A DNA stretch of 64,000 nucleotides from Acanthosepion esculentum (GCA_964036315.1 OZ038517.1:47762237-47826236); one strand, 5' to 3'; positions 31,501 through 43,807 are shown, counted from the first letter of the stretch. Made by a program: numbers and translations. The notes: generated by a model not told the origin, from the sequence alone.

Positions 31501-33861
31501 TACAGAACTGTCATGTGGAATCAGTCCTTCTGTATGGTAGAGAATGCTGGACAATCTCCTCACAGATAAAGATACTTGAAGCAACAGAAAGAAAGAAAAG
31601 AGTACTGAACTGTTATGCAGAATCAGTCCTTCTGTATGGTAGAGAATGCTGGACAATCTCCTCACAGATAAAGAGACTTGAAGCAACAGAAAGAAAGAAA
31701 AGAGTACTGAACTGTTATGCAGAATCAGTCCTTCTGTACGGTAGAGAATGCTGGACAATCTCCTCACAGATAAAGAGACTTGAAGCAACAGAAAGAAAGA
31801 AAAGAGTACAGAACTGTCATGTGGAATCAGTCCTTCTGTATGGTAGAGAATGCTGGACAATCTCCTCACAGATAAAGATACTTGAAGCAACAGAAAGAAA
31901 GAAAAGAGTACAGAACTGTCATGTGGAATCAGTCCTTCTGTATGGTAGAGAATGCTGGACAATCTCCTCACAGATAAAGATACTTGAAGCAACAGAAAGA
32001 AAGAAAAGAGTACTGAACTGTTATGCAGAATCAGTCCTTCTGTATGGTAGAGAATGCTGGACAATCTCCTCACAGATAAAGAGACTTGAAGCAACAGAAA
32101 GAAAGAAAAGAGTACAGAACTGTCATGTGGAATCAGTCCTTCTGTATGGTAGAGAATGCTGGACAATCTCCTCACAGATAAAGAGACTTGAAGCAACAGA
32201 AAGAAAGAAAAGAGTACAGAACTGTCATGTGGAATCAGTCCTTCTGTATGGTAGAGAATGCTGGACAATCTCCTCACAGATAAAGATACTTGAAGCAACA
32301 GAAAGAAAGAAAAGAGTACTGAACTGTTATGCAGAATCAGTCCTTCTGTATGGTAGAGAATGCTGGACAATCTCCTCACAGATAAAGAGACTTGAAGCAA
32401 CAGAAAGAAAGAAAAGAGTACTGAACTGTTATGCAGAATCAGTCCTTCTGTACGGTAGAGAATGCTGGACAATCTCCTCACAGATAAAGAGACTTGAAGC
32501 AACAGAAAGAAAGAAAAGAGTACAGAACTGTCATGTGGAATCAGTCCTTCTGTATGGTAGAGAATGCTGGACAATCTCCTCACAGATAAAGATACTTGAA
32601 GCAACAGAAAGAAAGAAAAGAGTACTGAACTGTTATGCAGAATCAGTCCTTCTGTATGGTAGAGAATGCTGGACAATCTCCTCACAGATAAAGAGACTTG
32701 AAGCAACAGAAAGAAAGAAAAGAGTACTGAACTGTTATGCAGAATCAGTCCTTCTGTACGGTAGAGAATGCTGGACAATCTCCTCACAGATAAAGAGACT
32801 TGAAGCAACAGAAAGAAAGAAAAGAGTACAGAACTGTCATGTGGAATCAGTCCTTCTGTATGGTAGAGAATGCTGGACAATCTCCTCACAGATAAAGATA
32901 CTTGAAGCAACAGAAAGAAAGAAAAGAGTACTGAACTGTTATGCAGAATCAGTCCTTCTGTATGGTAGAGAATGCTGGACAATCTCCTCACAGATAAAGA
33001 GACTTGAAGCAACAGAAAGAAAGAAAAGAGTACTGAACTGTTATGCAGAATCAGTCCTTCTGTACGGTAGAAAATGCTGGACAATCTCCTCACAGATAAA
33101 GAGACTTGAAGCAACAGAAAGAAAGAAAAGAGTACAGAACTGTCATGTGGAATCAGTCCTTCTGTATGGTAGAGAATGCTGGACAATCTCCTCACAGATA
33201 AAGATACTTGAAGCAACAGAAAGAAAGAAAAGAGTACTGAACTGTTATGCAGAATCAGTCCTTCTGTATGGTAGAGAATGCTGGACAATCTCCTCACAGA
33301 TAAAGAGACTTGAAGCAACAGAAAGAAAGAAAAGAGTACTGAACTGTTATGCAGAATCAGTCCTTCTGTACGGTAGAGAATGCTGGACAATCTCCTCACA
33401 GATAAAGAGACTTGAAGCAACAGAAAGAAAGAAAAGAGTACTGAACTGTTATGTAGAATCAGCCCTTCTGTATGGTAGAGAATGCTGGACAATCTCCTCA
33501 CAGATAAAGAGACTTGAAGCAACAGAAAGAAAGAAAAGAGTACTGAACTGTTATGCAGAATCAGTCCTTCTGTACGGTAGAGAATGCTGGACAATCTCCT
33601 CACAGATAAAGAGACTTGAAGCAACAGAAAGAAAGAAAAGAGTACTGAACTGTTATGCAGAATCAGTCCTTCTGTACGGTAGAGAATGCTGGACAATCTC
33701 CTCACAGATAAAGAGACTTGAAGCAACAGAAAGAAAGAAAAGAGTACTGAACTGTTATGCAGAATCAGTCCTTCTGTACGGTAGAGAATGCTGGACAATC
33801 TCCTCACAGATAAAGAGACTTGAAGCAACAGAAAGAAAGAAAAGAGTACTGAACTGTTATG
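28558..33861 (+). repeat. Tandem 26-unit (2,652-bp) higher-order duplication
   Basis: The order of unit types over 28558-31209 recurs over 31210-33861. Rare markers recur exactly 2,652 bp apart: the G-to-A change giving RKCW (30411 and 33063) and the VESA unit (30801 and 33453). Breakpoints are uncertain by one or two units. Confidence 0.9.
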
Positions 33862-36207
33862 CAGAATCAGTCCTTCTGTACGGTAGAGAATGCTGGACAA
33901 TCTCCTCACAGATAAAGAGACTTGAAGCAACAGAAAGAAAGAAAAGAGTACTGAACTGTTATGCAGAATCAGTCCTTCTGTACGGTAGAGAATGCTGGAC
34001 AATCTCCTCACAGATAAAGAGACTTGAAGCAACAGAAAGAAAGAAAAGAGTACTGAACTGTTATGCAGAATCAGTCCTTCTGTACGGTAGAGAATGCTGG
34101 ACAATCTCCTCACAGATAAAGAGACTTGAAGCAACAGAAAGAAAGAAAAGAGTACTGAACTGTTATGCAGAATCAGTCCTTCTGTACGGTAGAGAATGCT
34201 GGACAATCTCCTCACAGATAAAGAGACTTGAAGCAACAGAAAGAAAGAAAAGAGTACTGAACTGTTATGCAGAATCAGTCCTTCTGTACGGTAGAGAATG
34301 CTGGACAATCTCCTCACAGATAAAGAGACTTGAAGCAACAGAAAGAAAGAAAAGAGTACTGAACTGTTATGCAGAATCAGTCCTTCTGTACGGTAGAGAA
34401 TGCTGGACAATCTCCTCACAGATAAAGAGACTTGAAGCAACAGAAAGAAAGAAAAGAGTACTGAACTGTTATGCAGAATCAGTCCTTCTGTACGGTAGAG
34501 AATGCTGGACAATCTCCTCACAGATAAAGAGACTTGAAGCAACAGAAAGAAAGAAAAGAGTACTGAACTGTTATGCAGAATCAGTCCTTCTGTACGGTAG
34601 AGAATGCTGGACAATCTCCTCACAGATAAAGAGACTTGAAGCAACAGAAAGAAAGAAAAGAGTACTGAACTGTTATGCAGAATCAGTCCTTCTGTACGGT
34701 AGAGAATGCTGGACAATCTCCTCACAGATAAAGAGACTTGAAGCAACAGAAAGAAAGAAAAGAGTACTGAACTGTTATGCAGAATCAGTCCTTCTGTACG
34801 GTAGAGAATGCTGGACAATCTCCTCACAGATAAAGAGACTTGAAGCAACAGAAAGAAAGAAAAGAGTACTGAACTGTTATGCAGAATCAGTCCTTCTGTA
34901 CGGTAGAGAATGCTGGACAATCTCCTCACAGATAAAGAGACTTGAAGCAACAGAAAGAAAGAAAAGAGTACTGAACTGTTATGCAGAATCAGTCCTTCTG
35001 TACGGTAGAGAATGCTGGACAATCTCCTCACAGATAAAGAGACTTGAAGCAACAGAAAGAAAGAAAAGAGTACTGAACTGTTATGCAGAATCAGTCCTTC
35101 TGTACGGTAGAGAATGCTGGACAATCTCCTCACAGATAAAGAGACTTGAAGCAACAGAAAGAAAGAAAAGAGTACTGAACTGTTATGCAGAATCAGTCCT
35201 TCTGTACGGTAGAGAATGCTGGACAATCTCCTCACAGATAAAGAGACTTGAAGCAACAGAAAGAAAGAAAAGAGTACTGAACTGTTATGCAGAATCAGTC
35301 CTTCTGTACGGTAGAGAATGCTGGACAATCTCCTCACAGATAAAGAGACTTGAAGCAACAGAAAGAAAGAAAAGAGTACTGAACTGTTATGTAGAATCAG
35401 CCCTTCTGTATGGTAGAGAATGCTGGACAATCTCCTCACAGATAAAGAGACTTGAAGCAACAGAAAGAAAGAAAAGAGTACTGAACTGTTATGCAGAATC
35501 AGTCCTTCTGTACGGTAGAGAATGCTGGACAATCTCCTCACAGATAAAGAGACTTGAAGCAACAGAAAGAAAGAAAAGAGTACTGAACTGTTATGTAGAA
35601 TCAGCCCTTCTGTATGGTAGAGAATGCTGGACAATCTCCTCACAGATAAGGAGACTTGAAGCAACAGAAAGAAAGAAAAGAGTACTGAACTGTTATGCAG
35701 AATCAGTCCTTCTGTACGGTAGAGAATGCTGGACAATCTCCTCACAGATAAAGAGACTTGAAGCAACAGAAAGAAAGAAAAGAGTACTGAACTGTTATGC
35801 AGAATCAGTCCTTCTGTACGGTAGAGAATGCTGGACAATCTCCTCACAGATAAAGAGACTTGAAGCAACAGAAAGAAAGAAAAGAGTACTGAACTGTTAT
35901 GCAGAATCAGTCCTTCTGTATGGTAGAGAATGCTGGACAATCTCCTCACAGATAAAGAGACTTGAAGCAACAGAAAGAAAGAAAAGAGTACTGAACTGTT
36001 ATGCAGAATCAGTCCTTCTGTACGGTAGAGAATGCTGGACAATCTCCTCACAGATAAAGAGACTTGAAGCAACAGAAAGAAAGAAAAGAGTACTGAACTG
36101 TTATGCAGAATCAGTCCTTCTGTACGGTAGAGAATGCTGGACAATCTCCTCACAGATAAAGAGACTTGAAGCAACAGAAAGAAAGAAAAGAGTACTGAAC
36201 TGTTATG

Positions 36208-37120
36208 TAGAATCAGCCCTTCTGTATGGTAGAGAATGCTGGACAATCTCCTCACAGATAAAGATACTTGAAGCAACAGAAAGAAAGAAAAGAGTACTGA
36301 ACTGTTATGCAGAATCAGTCCTTCTGTACGGTAGAGAATGCTGGACAATCTCCTCACAGATAAAGAGACTTGAAGCAACAGAAAGAAAGAAAAGAGTACT
36401 GAACTGTTATGTAGAATCAGTCCTTCTGTACGGTAGAGAATGCTGGACAATCTCCTCACAGATAAAGAGACTCGAAGCAACAGAAAGAAAGAAAAGTGTA
36501 CTGAACTGTTATGCAGAATCAGTCCTTCTGTACGGTAGAGAATGCTGGACAATCTCCTCACAGATAAAGAGACTTGAAGCAACAGAAAGAAAGAAAAGAG
36601 TACTGAACTGTTATGCAGAATCAGTCCTTCTGTACGGTAGAGAATGCTGGACAATCTCCTCACAGATAAAGAGACTTGAAGCAACAGAAAGAAAGAAAAG
36701 AGTACTGAACTGTTATGTAGAATCAGCCCTTCTGTATGGTAGAGAATGCTGGACAATCTCCTCACAGATAAAGATACTTGAAGCAACAGAAAGAAAGAAA
36801 AGAGTACTGAACTGTTATGCAGAATCAGTCCTTCTGTACGGTAGAGAATGCTGGACAATCTCCTCACAGATAAAGAGACTTGAAGCAACAGAAAGAAAGA
36901 AAAGAGTACTGAACTGTTATGTAGAATCAGTCCTTCTGTACGGTAGAGAATGCTGGACAATCTCCTCACAGATAAAGAGACTCGAAGCAACAGAAAGAAA
37001 GAAAAGTGTACTGAACTGTTATGCAGAATCAGTCCTTCTGTACGGTAGAGAATGCTGGACAATCTCCTCACAGATAAAGAGACTTGAAGCAACAGAAAGA
37101 AAGAAAAGAGTACTGAACTG
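36208..37120 (+). repeat. 510-bp five-unit higher-order repeat at array end
   Basis: Private variants recur 510 bp apart: the VESA unit with KIL (36208, 36718), ctcgaagcaa (36471, 36981) and aaaagtgta just after each. Two tandem copies, the second cut short by the array end. Confidence 0.9.
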
Positions 37121-37196
37121 TTACGGAATATTACGCCTTGTATATGGCAGTGAACGCAGGACAATCTCCTCAAAGATGAAGAAGAGACAGGACTGA

Positions 37197-37386
37197 GTAA
37201 GAATATAATATAAAAAGATGATTTTCAAAAATTACATTGAGATGGAGAGACCTGAGGCTATGTCATATGTCTCACATCTCACTTGTGTTGGAGAATTCTT
37301 TGCATTTATTCATCAATGCCAACAGTCAGCACCTGATAATTACATCATGTATGTGTTGTGCTACCATAATGCATATTCATTAATAG

Positions 37387-37418
<32 letters not shown>

Positions 37419-37789
37419 CAGGAATTCAAGTGGAATTAGAGCTGTGTTCGAATTCCAGTCGAATCCATTACATTCACTTACGTGCTAATACACTTGGGAA
37501 AAGTATGAATCCTCGTCTCCCCCCACCTATGGGTAAATAGGAGGACAGACTGGGTTCTATAGCCTTGGATGGCAACTAGTCTACGAGAAGGACAACTCAG
37601 AATTCAAAACCTGCGGAGGGTCATTTGGGGACCTTGTGGCATGTAGTACACCAGGTCTCTGAATTCAGCCCTTGTTCTGCATAAAGCCTTCACCACTATA
37701 AACAAATCATATGCGATGCTGTCTGGCTGTCGGTTCCTAGGTATCCGAGCTGCTTGACTCATACGTCGAATACGATTCGAGATGTTTCT

Positions 37790-37794
<5 letters not shown>
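37197..37794. other. Unassigned sequence downstream of array, with (TA)n at 37387-37413
   Basis: Near 37445 gttcgaattccagtcgaatc resembles a B box but lacks an A box. No coding evidence. Confidence 0.35.
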
Positions 37795-37828
<34 letters not shown>

Positions 37829-38267
37829 CGGGGTCTGTATAGAAGAGAAGGGGGTTTGAGGTATGTCTCGAAGAGTGAGATTTGAGATGCGTATGGAATA
37901 GAAAGAACGAGATTTGAGACGTGTATAAAAGAGACATATGTTCAAGATGTGTATGAAGGAGAGAGACATATTTGATATGTGTATGAAAGAGATATATATA
38001 TATATTAGAGAGAGATGTGTATGAAAGAGAGAGAGAGAGAGAGGGAGAGATAGAGAGAGAGGGTGGGGTCTGTATAGAAGAGAAGGGGGTTTGAGGTATG
38101 TCTCGAAGAGTGAGATTTGAGATGCGTATGGAATAGAAAGAACGAGATTTGAGACGTGTATAAAAGAGACATATGTTCAAGATGTGTATGAAGGAGAGAG
38201 ACATATTTGATATGTGTATGAAAGAGATATATATATATATATATATATATTAGAGAGAGATGTGTAT

Positions 38268-38302
<35 letters not shown>

Positions 38303-38451
38303 TTGATGTAGGTATGTGAAAAGAGAGAGATGTGCCTAGAAGAGAGAGATTGAAGATGTTTCTAGAAGATAGATTCGAGATGGGTCTAGAAGAGAAAGCG
38401 AGTGAGAGATATATTCAAGATGTGTATGAGAGAGAGAGAAAAATGTGTATG

Positions 38452-38487
<36 letters not shown>

Positions 38488-39180
38488 GAGATGTGTATGG
38501 AAGACAGAAAAAGAGATTTGTATGAAAGAAAGGGAGAGAGCTATATATTAGAGATGTGTATGAAAGAGAGAGAGATGTATGAAAGAGAGAGAGATGTGTA
38601 TGAAAGAGAGAGAGAGAGAGAGAGATTTGATACGTGTATGTGAAAAGAGAGAGATGTATCTAGAAGAGAGAGATTGGAGTTGTTTCTAGAAGATAGATTC
38701 GAGATGTTTCTAGAAGAGAGAGATATAGTGAAAATGTGTATGAGAGAGAGAAAAGTGTATGAAAGATATATATATATATATATGTATATTCGAGATGTGT
38801 ATGAAAGATAGAGAAAGAGAGATTGGAGTGAGAGAGAGAGAGCTATTTATTCAAGATGTGTATAAAAGAGAGATATTTGAATTGTGTATGAAAGAGAGAG
38901 AGAGAGAGATGTGTATGAAAGAGAGAAAGAGAGAGATGTATATGAAACAGATATATATATATATATATATATTCGAGATGTGTATGAAAGAGAGAGAGAT
39001 ATATATTTGATATGTGTATGAAAGATATATATATATATATATTCAAGATGTGTATGAAAGAGTGAGAGAGAGATATTCGAGTTGTGTATGAAAGATATAT
39101 ATATATATATATTCGAGATTTGTATGAAAGAGAGAGAGATTCAAGATCTGTATAGAAGAGGGGCAAATGTGCGTAGATGC
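37795..39180 (+). repeat. Complex (GA)n/(TA)n repeat built on a gatgtgtatgaaagagag motif
   Basis: A ~20-30-bp phrase, (t)tcgagatgtgtatgaaaga plus variable GA, recurs dozens of times, with TA bursts often directly after atgaaagata. A 235-bp tandem duplication is visible (gggtctgtatagaagagaag at 37831 and 38066). Frames here are repeat artefacts. Confidence 0.9.
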
Positions 39181-39490
39181 ATGGGCAGCCATGTGTATAA
39201 GTATGTTCCAGGTTTGCAACAGTGTTGGATATCCAATTTTTATTGATATTGGGCACATATGAATAGAAGTACCGAATAAAGCTTAGTTATTTTGCAGAAT
39301 GACATCAAAATCTTCCGGCTTCTTGCTTCCTGTCAACTTTGACCTCCAAAAATTCTAAATGCAGTATCACTTCCGTCTTCTTAATTCTTGTTCTTTTATT
39401 GTTTCAAAAAAATGAAAATTACTATGAATTAAATATTTTTCTTCCATCACTCTTGGTTTTATTGGATTGTTAAAAAGTTTTTTTTGGGTC

Positions 39491-39546
<56 letters not shown>

Positions 39547-40028
39547 CAAGTTTAGGATTGGTATATACGGAGTGAAATCCAATAACCAACAATTAATATT
39601 CTTTAAAGAGTGCTCAATACAGAGTAGAGCAGATATAAGTAAAATGGCTACTTTTGTCGTGATTTTATAACATATTTATGTTGTAATATTCAAATAAATA
39701 ATTATATATATATATATATATATATCGATATTAATTATTAACATGCCCAAAAGATGAATAATACTATTTTACATACTCTCAGACAAACTTCTATCGTGGA
39801 ACTGAAATTTATATGCAAACAACCAAGATACGTCACCCACACCCAGTAGTGCTGCAACATTAAAAGAACGTCCCCTTGGTCTGTTCACAGGTTTCAGATT
39901 GTCGATATTGTTAAAGCCCTGAATACATCACCGGATAATATTTATTGTTTAGCAAATATAACAATCTCTTAAATACATATGCCATAGTTTATGTCATTTG
40001 AAATCAAAAACGTATTTCTACTATCAGT
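39181..40028. other. Unassigned sequence with TA tracts (39494-39544, 39701-39724)
   Basis: tttttgggtcaccctatata at 39480-39498 and acccaag at 39543 bracket the TA tract and may be an element end. No gene. Confidence 0.35.
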
Positions 40029-40348
40029 AGTGGCCCCAACATTAAGACCACTTTTATTTCAATACAGCTATACAGCAGATGCAAAAGCGCCACACCCATA
40101 AAAGTTCCACCGCTCTCTCCCTACTGAAAGGTTCTTGCAGTTTTTTTGAAGACAAGTTGTATTGTGTGACATTGTGCGATGTTACTGTAACACTGCAAAT
40201 TATCTTCCTGCTCACAAACAGATCAATCCTCCCCTCCCAGTGTTCAGCAGCATAACTAGAAAGTATGAGATGGGGGTGACACTTCTATGGGTGTGGCACT
40301 TTTGGGTCTGCTGTATAAGCCTGTATAGTTCAACATTCGTGGCCTGAT
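40029..40348. mobile_element. TIR element (about 320 bp)
   Basis: Left tatacagcagatgcaaaagc gccacacccat and right atgggtgtggcacttttggg tctgctgtata are reverse complements over about 45 bp (inner arms 40068-40115 and 40266-40312). Weaker pairing extends outward to ggcc near both ends. No coding region. Superfamily unknown. Confidence 0.65.
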
Positions 40349-40350
40349 GA

Positions 40351-40402
40351 TTACGCCTAGCATGAAACAGCCTGTCGCCTCTGAGTGTTGACTTCAATGT
40401 TC
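40351..40402. repeat. Lone hairpin right arm
   Basis: gcctagcatgaaacagcctg tcgcctctgagtgttgac matches the right arms at 25094-25144 and 40590-40640, but the left arm is absent. Confidence 0.7.
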
Positions 40403-40475
40403 ACTTTTATATTAATATTTTCATACGCTCTCTCTGATATTTAGCATTTTATCCCATAAATATGGCACACCTTAA

Positions 40476-40513
<38 letters not shown>

Positions 40514-40514
<1 letters not shown>

Positions 40515-40640
40515 TGGACATGGAAGTCAGCACTTAGAGTCGACAGTCTGTTTCATGTTAGAGCTTTCGTCAGGAGTTGTCTGACGATTGCTCTAGCATG
40601 AAACAGGCTGTCGCCTTTAAGTGCTGACTTCCATGTCCAC
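40514..40640. repeat. 51-bp-arm hairpin, copy 2
   Basis: Arms 40514-40564 (gtggacatggaagtcagcac...) and 40590-40640 pair with few mismatches; the loop includes tttcgtcaggagttgtctga. Flanked by TA tracts (40481-40512, 40723-40768). Same family as 25028-25144, and each hairpin's arms match each other better than the other copy's arms (for example gtcagcac against gtcaacac). Confidence 0.9.
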
Positions 40641-40718
40641 TTTTATATTTACACACGCTCTATCTCTGATATTGAGCACTTTATCCCATAAATATAGCAC
40701 ACTTTAAGACTATATTTC

Positions 40719-40770
<52 letters not shown>

Positions 40771-40774
40771 TTTT

Positions 40775-40870
40775 ACTCATTCCACTCCAAGCAAGGCAAC
40801 AAAGCCACTAATATGCAAGGAGTTAGTGAATGTTAGAGAATAGGAGTAAAAACACTATTAAAGAGAGAGA
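40775..40870 (-). mobile_element. LINE family 1 3' end, inverted
   Basis: tcattccactccaagcaagg, caacaaagccactaatatgc, aaggagtta: reverse complement of the family-1 tail. Confidence 0.6.
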
Positions 40871-41344
40871 ACAGTAACTATTAACAACAAAACAAAATGT
40901 CCTTGGCAACTAGAAGACTTTAAAAAACGCTATTATATTCATATTATAGGTGAAATAGGGAAAAGGCCTGGGCGTAGATTAATATTTGGATAATATTCAA
41001 TGGCGGCACTCTCGAGGATTTTCCTTCTGAGTATTTTCTTTTTTTATGAGTGTAGATTTTCCCCTATTTCACCTTTCCTAACAGAATTACTACTCTTCCA
41101 AACAAAGGTACACAACTGTATCAAGAAATCAAAAGAAAATGTTTGAATCCGTAAACACAACAATAAAAACAATATTTCTGCACGTGAAAGTACTTGACGT
41201 AATTTTTAGTTGACAATTTCGTTTTTGCCTCGAAAACGTTCACATTGGACGAAACGCGTCGGCTAATATTACAGTTTTCTTATTGTCTTTTACATTTATA
41301 AATATTGTCTTTTTCTACAGGTTATCTCTGATAAATTTTTCATT
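40871..41344. other. Unassigned sequence
   Basis: A short inverted pair, ataggtgaaatagggaaaag (40947) against cccctatttcacctttcct (41062), may mark a small TIR element. Near 41225-41275 gcctcgaaaacgttc then gacgaaacgcgtcgg echoes 12.23-12.43 kb. Confidence 0.4.
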
Positions 41345-41464
<120 letters not shown>

Positions 41465-41689
41465 AGTCTGATGGTTAGGGTTAGCATTGCAAGCATTGAC
41501 AAAAAAAGATTTTTAATTTAAAAAGAATATTCTTATATAGGAATAAAGTGACACTGCCGACACTTGAGTTTGAACATAGATCGCCAGTAAGCAAACACAG
41601 GCGATCCCATTATTGAATTCAGTAGACTGACGCCCAACTCCACAAGAGCACCTCTCTGCACCTGCTTGCTCTTACGCTGATCACTGACC

Positions 41690-42325
41690 TGAAGTGGAAC
41701 ATCTACAGCGAATCAATAGCTTCAACTACCGCAAGGACATTTGGTTCTCTGTGACACGCCAGAAGGTTTTTCTTAACTGAGTCCATCCTCCAAATCTACA
41801 AGTCAACCATTCGCCCTTGCGTGGAATGCTCCCACTGTTCATCTCGATGTCTCGACAAAATCCAGAGACGGATATGCGACGTGGTTGGTCCTGATCTCTC
41901 ACCCTGTCAGCAGTCGCTATCTCACAGATGTGCTGTGGCTTCTCCCTGTCTTTTCTACAAGTACTTTCATGCCGTTTTCACTGGTTCCCAAATTGCATTA
42001 ATTTAAACGTGCTACTAGGTTGGTATCTCGGTCCCACTCTTTCACTGTCAAAACGTCTAAATGTAGCCATCTCTTCTACTCCAACAGCTTCGTATCTCGC
42101 ACTTCCCGTCAGTGGAACTCCCTTCCTATCACTTTCTTCCCTAATAGCTATTTATCTTCAAATATTCAAATATAATGTCAATCGATATCTTCTGATGCCT
42201 TGACCTTGATACATTTTTCTTCTTTTCCCAAACACTCTTCTTGAATCTTACTCTCACTCTCTGTAACCCCTTGCGTGCTAGTGACACTGCTGCCTTGGTT
42301 GGGGTGATTTGCTTAAAAAAAAGAC
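41690..42325 (+). pseudogene. LINE family 1 RT C-terminus and 3' end
   Basis: Broken frames read LTWNIYSESIASTTARTFGS-like, CLDKIQRRICDVVGPDLSPC and SLSHRCAVASPCLFYKYFHA, then tail gtaaccccttgcgtgctagt, ccttggttggggtgatttgc and poly-A. Matches residues from about 440 to the end of the RT at 20149-22008. 5'-truncated, with a deletion after YFHA. Confidence 0.8.
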
Positions 42326-42339
42326 CACGTGACCATAGA

Positions 42340-42600
42340 GGAAATGCATATATGGGGGCGGGTAGCGTGTGTCTAATTGATCGTTATTTCTACTCTATCC
42401 TCTATTACTATATGGTCCGCTATTCTCTACTTTATTCACTATACTATTTCTCTATTCAGATCACTATACAGATTACTGTTCGAACGAGTATTATCGAGCA
42501 AGTACTATTAGTGCGAGTGATCTTCGAAGACGTCTGATACCAGCATTGTTCAATAGCATACTGCGATTACAAAGGCTCTACTACAACGAGTATCACAAAA
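42340..42600 (+). mobile_element. Possible LTR end with primer-binding-like site (weak)
   Basis: After a pyrimidine/TA-rich stretch, agtggcaacgagtgttcg at about 42600 resembles the junction after an LTR where a tRNA primer-binding site begins with TGG. No matching second LTR or gag/pol seen. Confidence 0.25.
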
Positions 42601-42699
42601 GTGGCAACGAGTGTTCGTTGACATCATAAAAAATATAAACTATGAGAAACTAATAAAAATTCAGCAAATATTTTTTTGGAGTCTGTCTATATTTCTGAG

Positions 42700-43024
42700 A
42701 TGAGGTATTATGTACAGTATTTACATTAGTCGGACTATTGTCCTCATCTTTGTCGCCATTTCTGTCACAACGTTTCGGCCGTTGTACGCTCCGGCCTTCT
42801 TCAGGTGGTTGGAATTTCGAACCGAACCCTTTATTTCGATCACTGGGGTAGACTGTTCTAGTTCCACGAGCCATGTTTTGATGGATGTCAGTTATCAGTT
42901 ATCTCCTGCTAATTTTACCCTCTGAAAGTTCTCCACTGCCTTAACCGGGTATTGAACTCACACTCTTTGGGTCTGTCACTGGATCTAACCAACGCCTTTA
43001 TCCACTGTGCCATGTGTCCTTGAA
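42700..43024 (-). mobile_element. tRNA-derived SINE, copy 5 (full length, minus)
   Basis: Reverse complement runs from aaggacacatggcacagtgg (head at 43022) through gtgagttcaatacccgg (B box) to the intact central hairpin (42772-42804) and tail taatgtaaatactgtac. One of the two best-preserved copies in the window. Confidence 0.85.
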
Positions 43025-43504
43025 TATTTTTTTGTTGTTCTTGCTAACTGATTTATACCTGAAGAAAATGTTATTAGGTCTGATGAACTTTTTGAATGTT
43101 ATTGACTTTTCTCCAAATTACAGAAAATAACCAGGAATATTTATATCTTATCTAAGAATGTAACCCAGTTATTTCAAATTTAGCCCCTTGGTTTTTTTTA
43201 TACAGGTTCTTTCCTTATCTTCTATGAATATTTTTTTGAGGTGGCATATGTTGAAATCTCTTTTTAATACTCAAAATCCCCCATCGGCCCCAAAATAATT
43301 GAATTTAATATTCCTTTTTTTGTGTTTATCAACATAAAAACCTGACATCATTCATCCGGGCAGTAGATTTTGAGAAATGGATACAAATATTCAAAATTGA
43401 TGGGTGTACGAATAATTTTGTCATTGACTGTATATGTATGTATTTATAGGCAGTATATCTTCATTCAGACATGTTTCATTGAATAATATAGACATATTGT
43501 GTCT
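43025..43504. other. Unassigned AT-rich sequence
   Basis: Near 43435-43500 gtatttataggcag then catgtttcattgaataatat recurs at 44680-44735 (gtatttaggcagc, catgtttcattaaataatat), so this is part of a small dispersed repeat. Confidence 0.4.
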
Positions 43505-43807
43505 ACTTATTTTTATACAGATCCTTTCTAGTTGTTTAAATAGTTTCTTGATGTTAAAATGAAATTAATTAAGAAGGTGCCGCCTTTTTTTAAAACTACG
43601 TCACCTTCCTTGAAGGATTACCTTGATGAAATTCATCAAAGATGGCGCCTTAGTTTTTTAAACTATGACACCTTCCTTGAAAAATTACTTTGATGAATTT
43701 CATCAAGGAGGGCGCCATATTTTTTTAAACCCTGGTACATTCCTTGATGAATTTCATCTCAACATCAAGAAACTAGGCAACTCTAAAGGATCTGTATAAA
43801 AATAAGT

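Larger units (their letters stand above)
26497..37196 (+). repeat. About 105-copy 102-bp minisatellite derived from RTE-like RT coding sequence
   Basis: Head-to-tail 102-bp units (34 codons) reading LNCYAESVLLYGRECWTISS then QIKRLEATERKKRV. The peptide is the C-terminal RT segment also seen at 835-1440. Main unit types: LNCYA...KRL (with tatgg or tacgg), QNCHV...KIL, QNCHV...KRL and LNCYVESA. Higher-order structure: a 306-bp three-unit period in the first part, a 2,652-bp (26-unit) tandem duplication at about 28558-33861, a run of about 18 near-identical units at 33516-35390, and a 510-bp five-unit duplication near the end. The last unit (37112-37196) is diverged. Because 102 is divisible by three and the unit lacks stops, one frame on each strand is open for over 3,500 codons. 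The plus frame has no internal ATG, so no protein is claimed. Confidence 0.97.

Noticed and set aside
26338..37196. Two giant overlapping reading frames (about 3,600 codons each strand) as real proteins
   Set aside because: They follow automatically from a stop-free 102-bp repeat. Both begin at non-ATG codons, the plus frame lacks internal ATG, and no promoter or splice context is visible.
37440..37490. SINE head with a B box
   Set aside because: A B-box-like string occurs but no A box at a sensible distance.
38332..39256. Arg/Glu-rich frames in the GA/TA repeat
   Set aside because: Repeat-driven translation of gatgtgtatgaaagagag.
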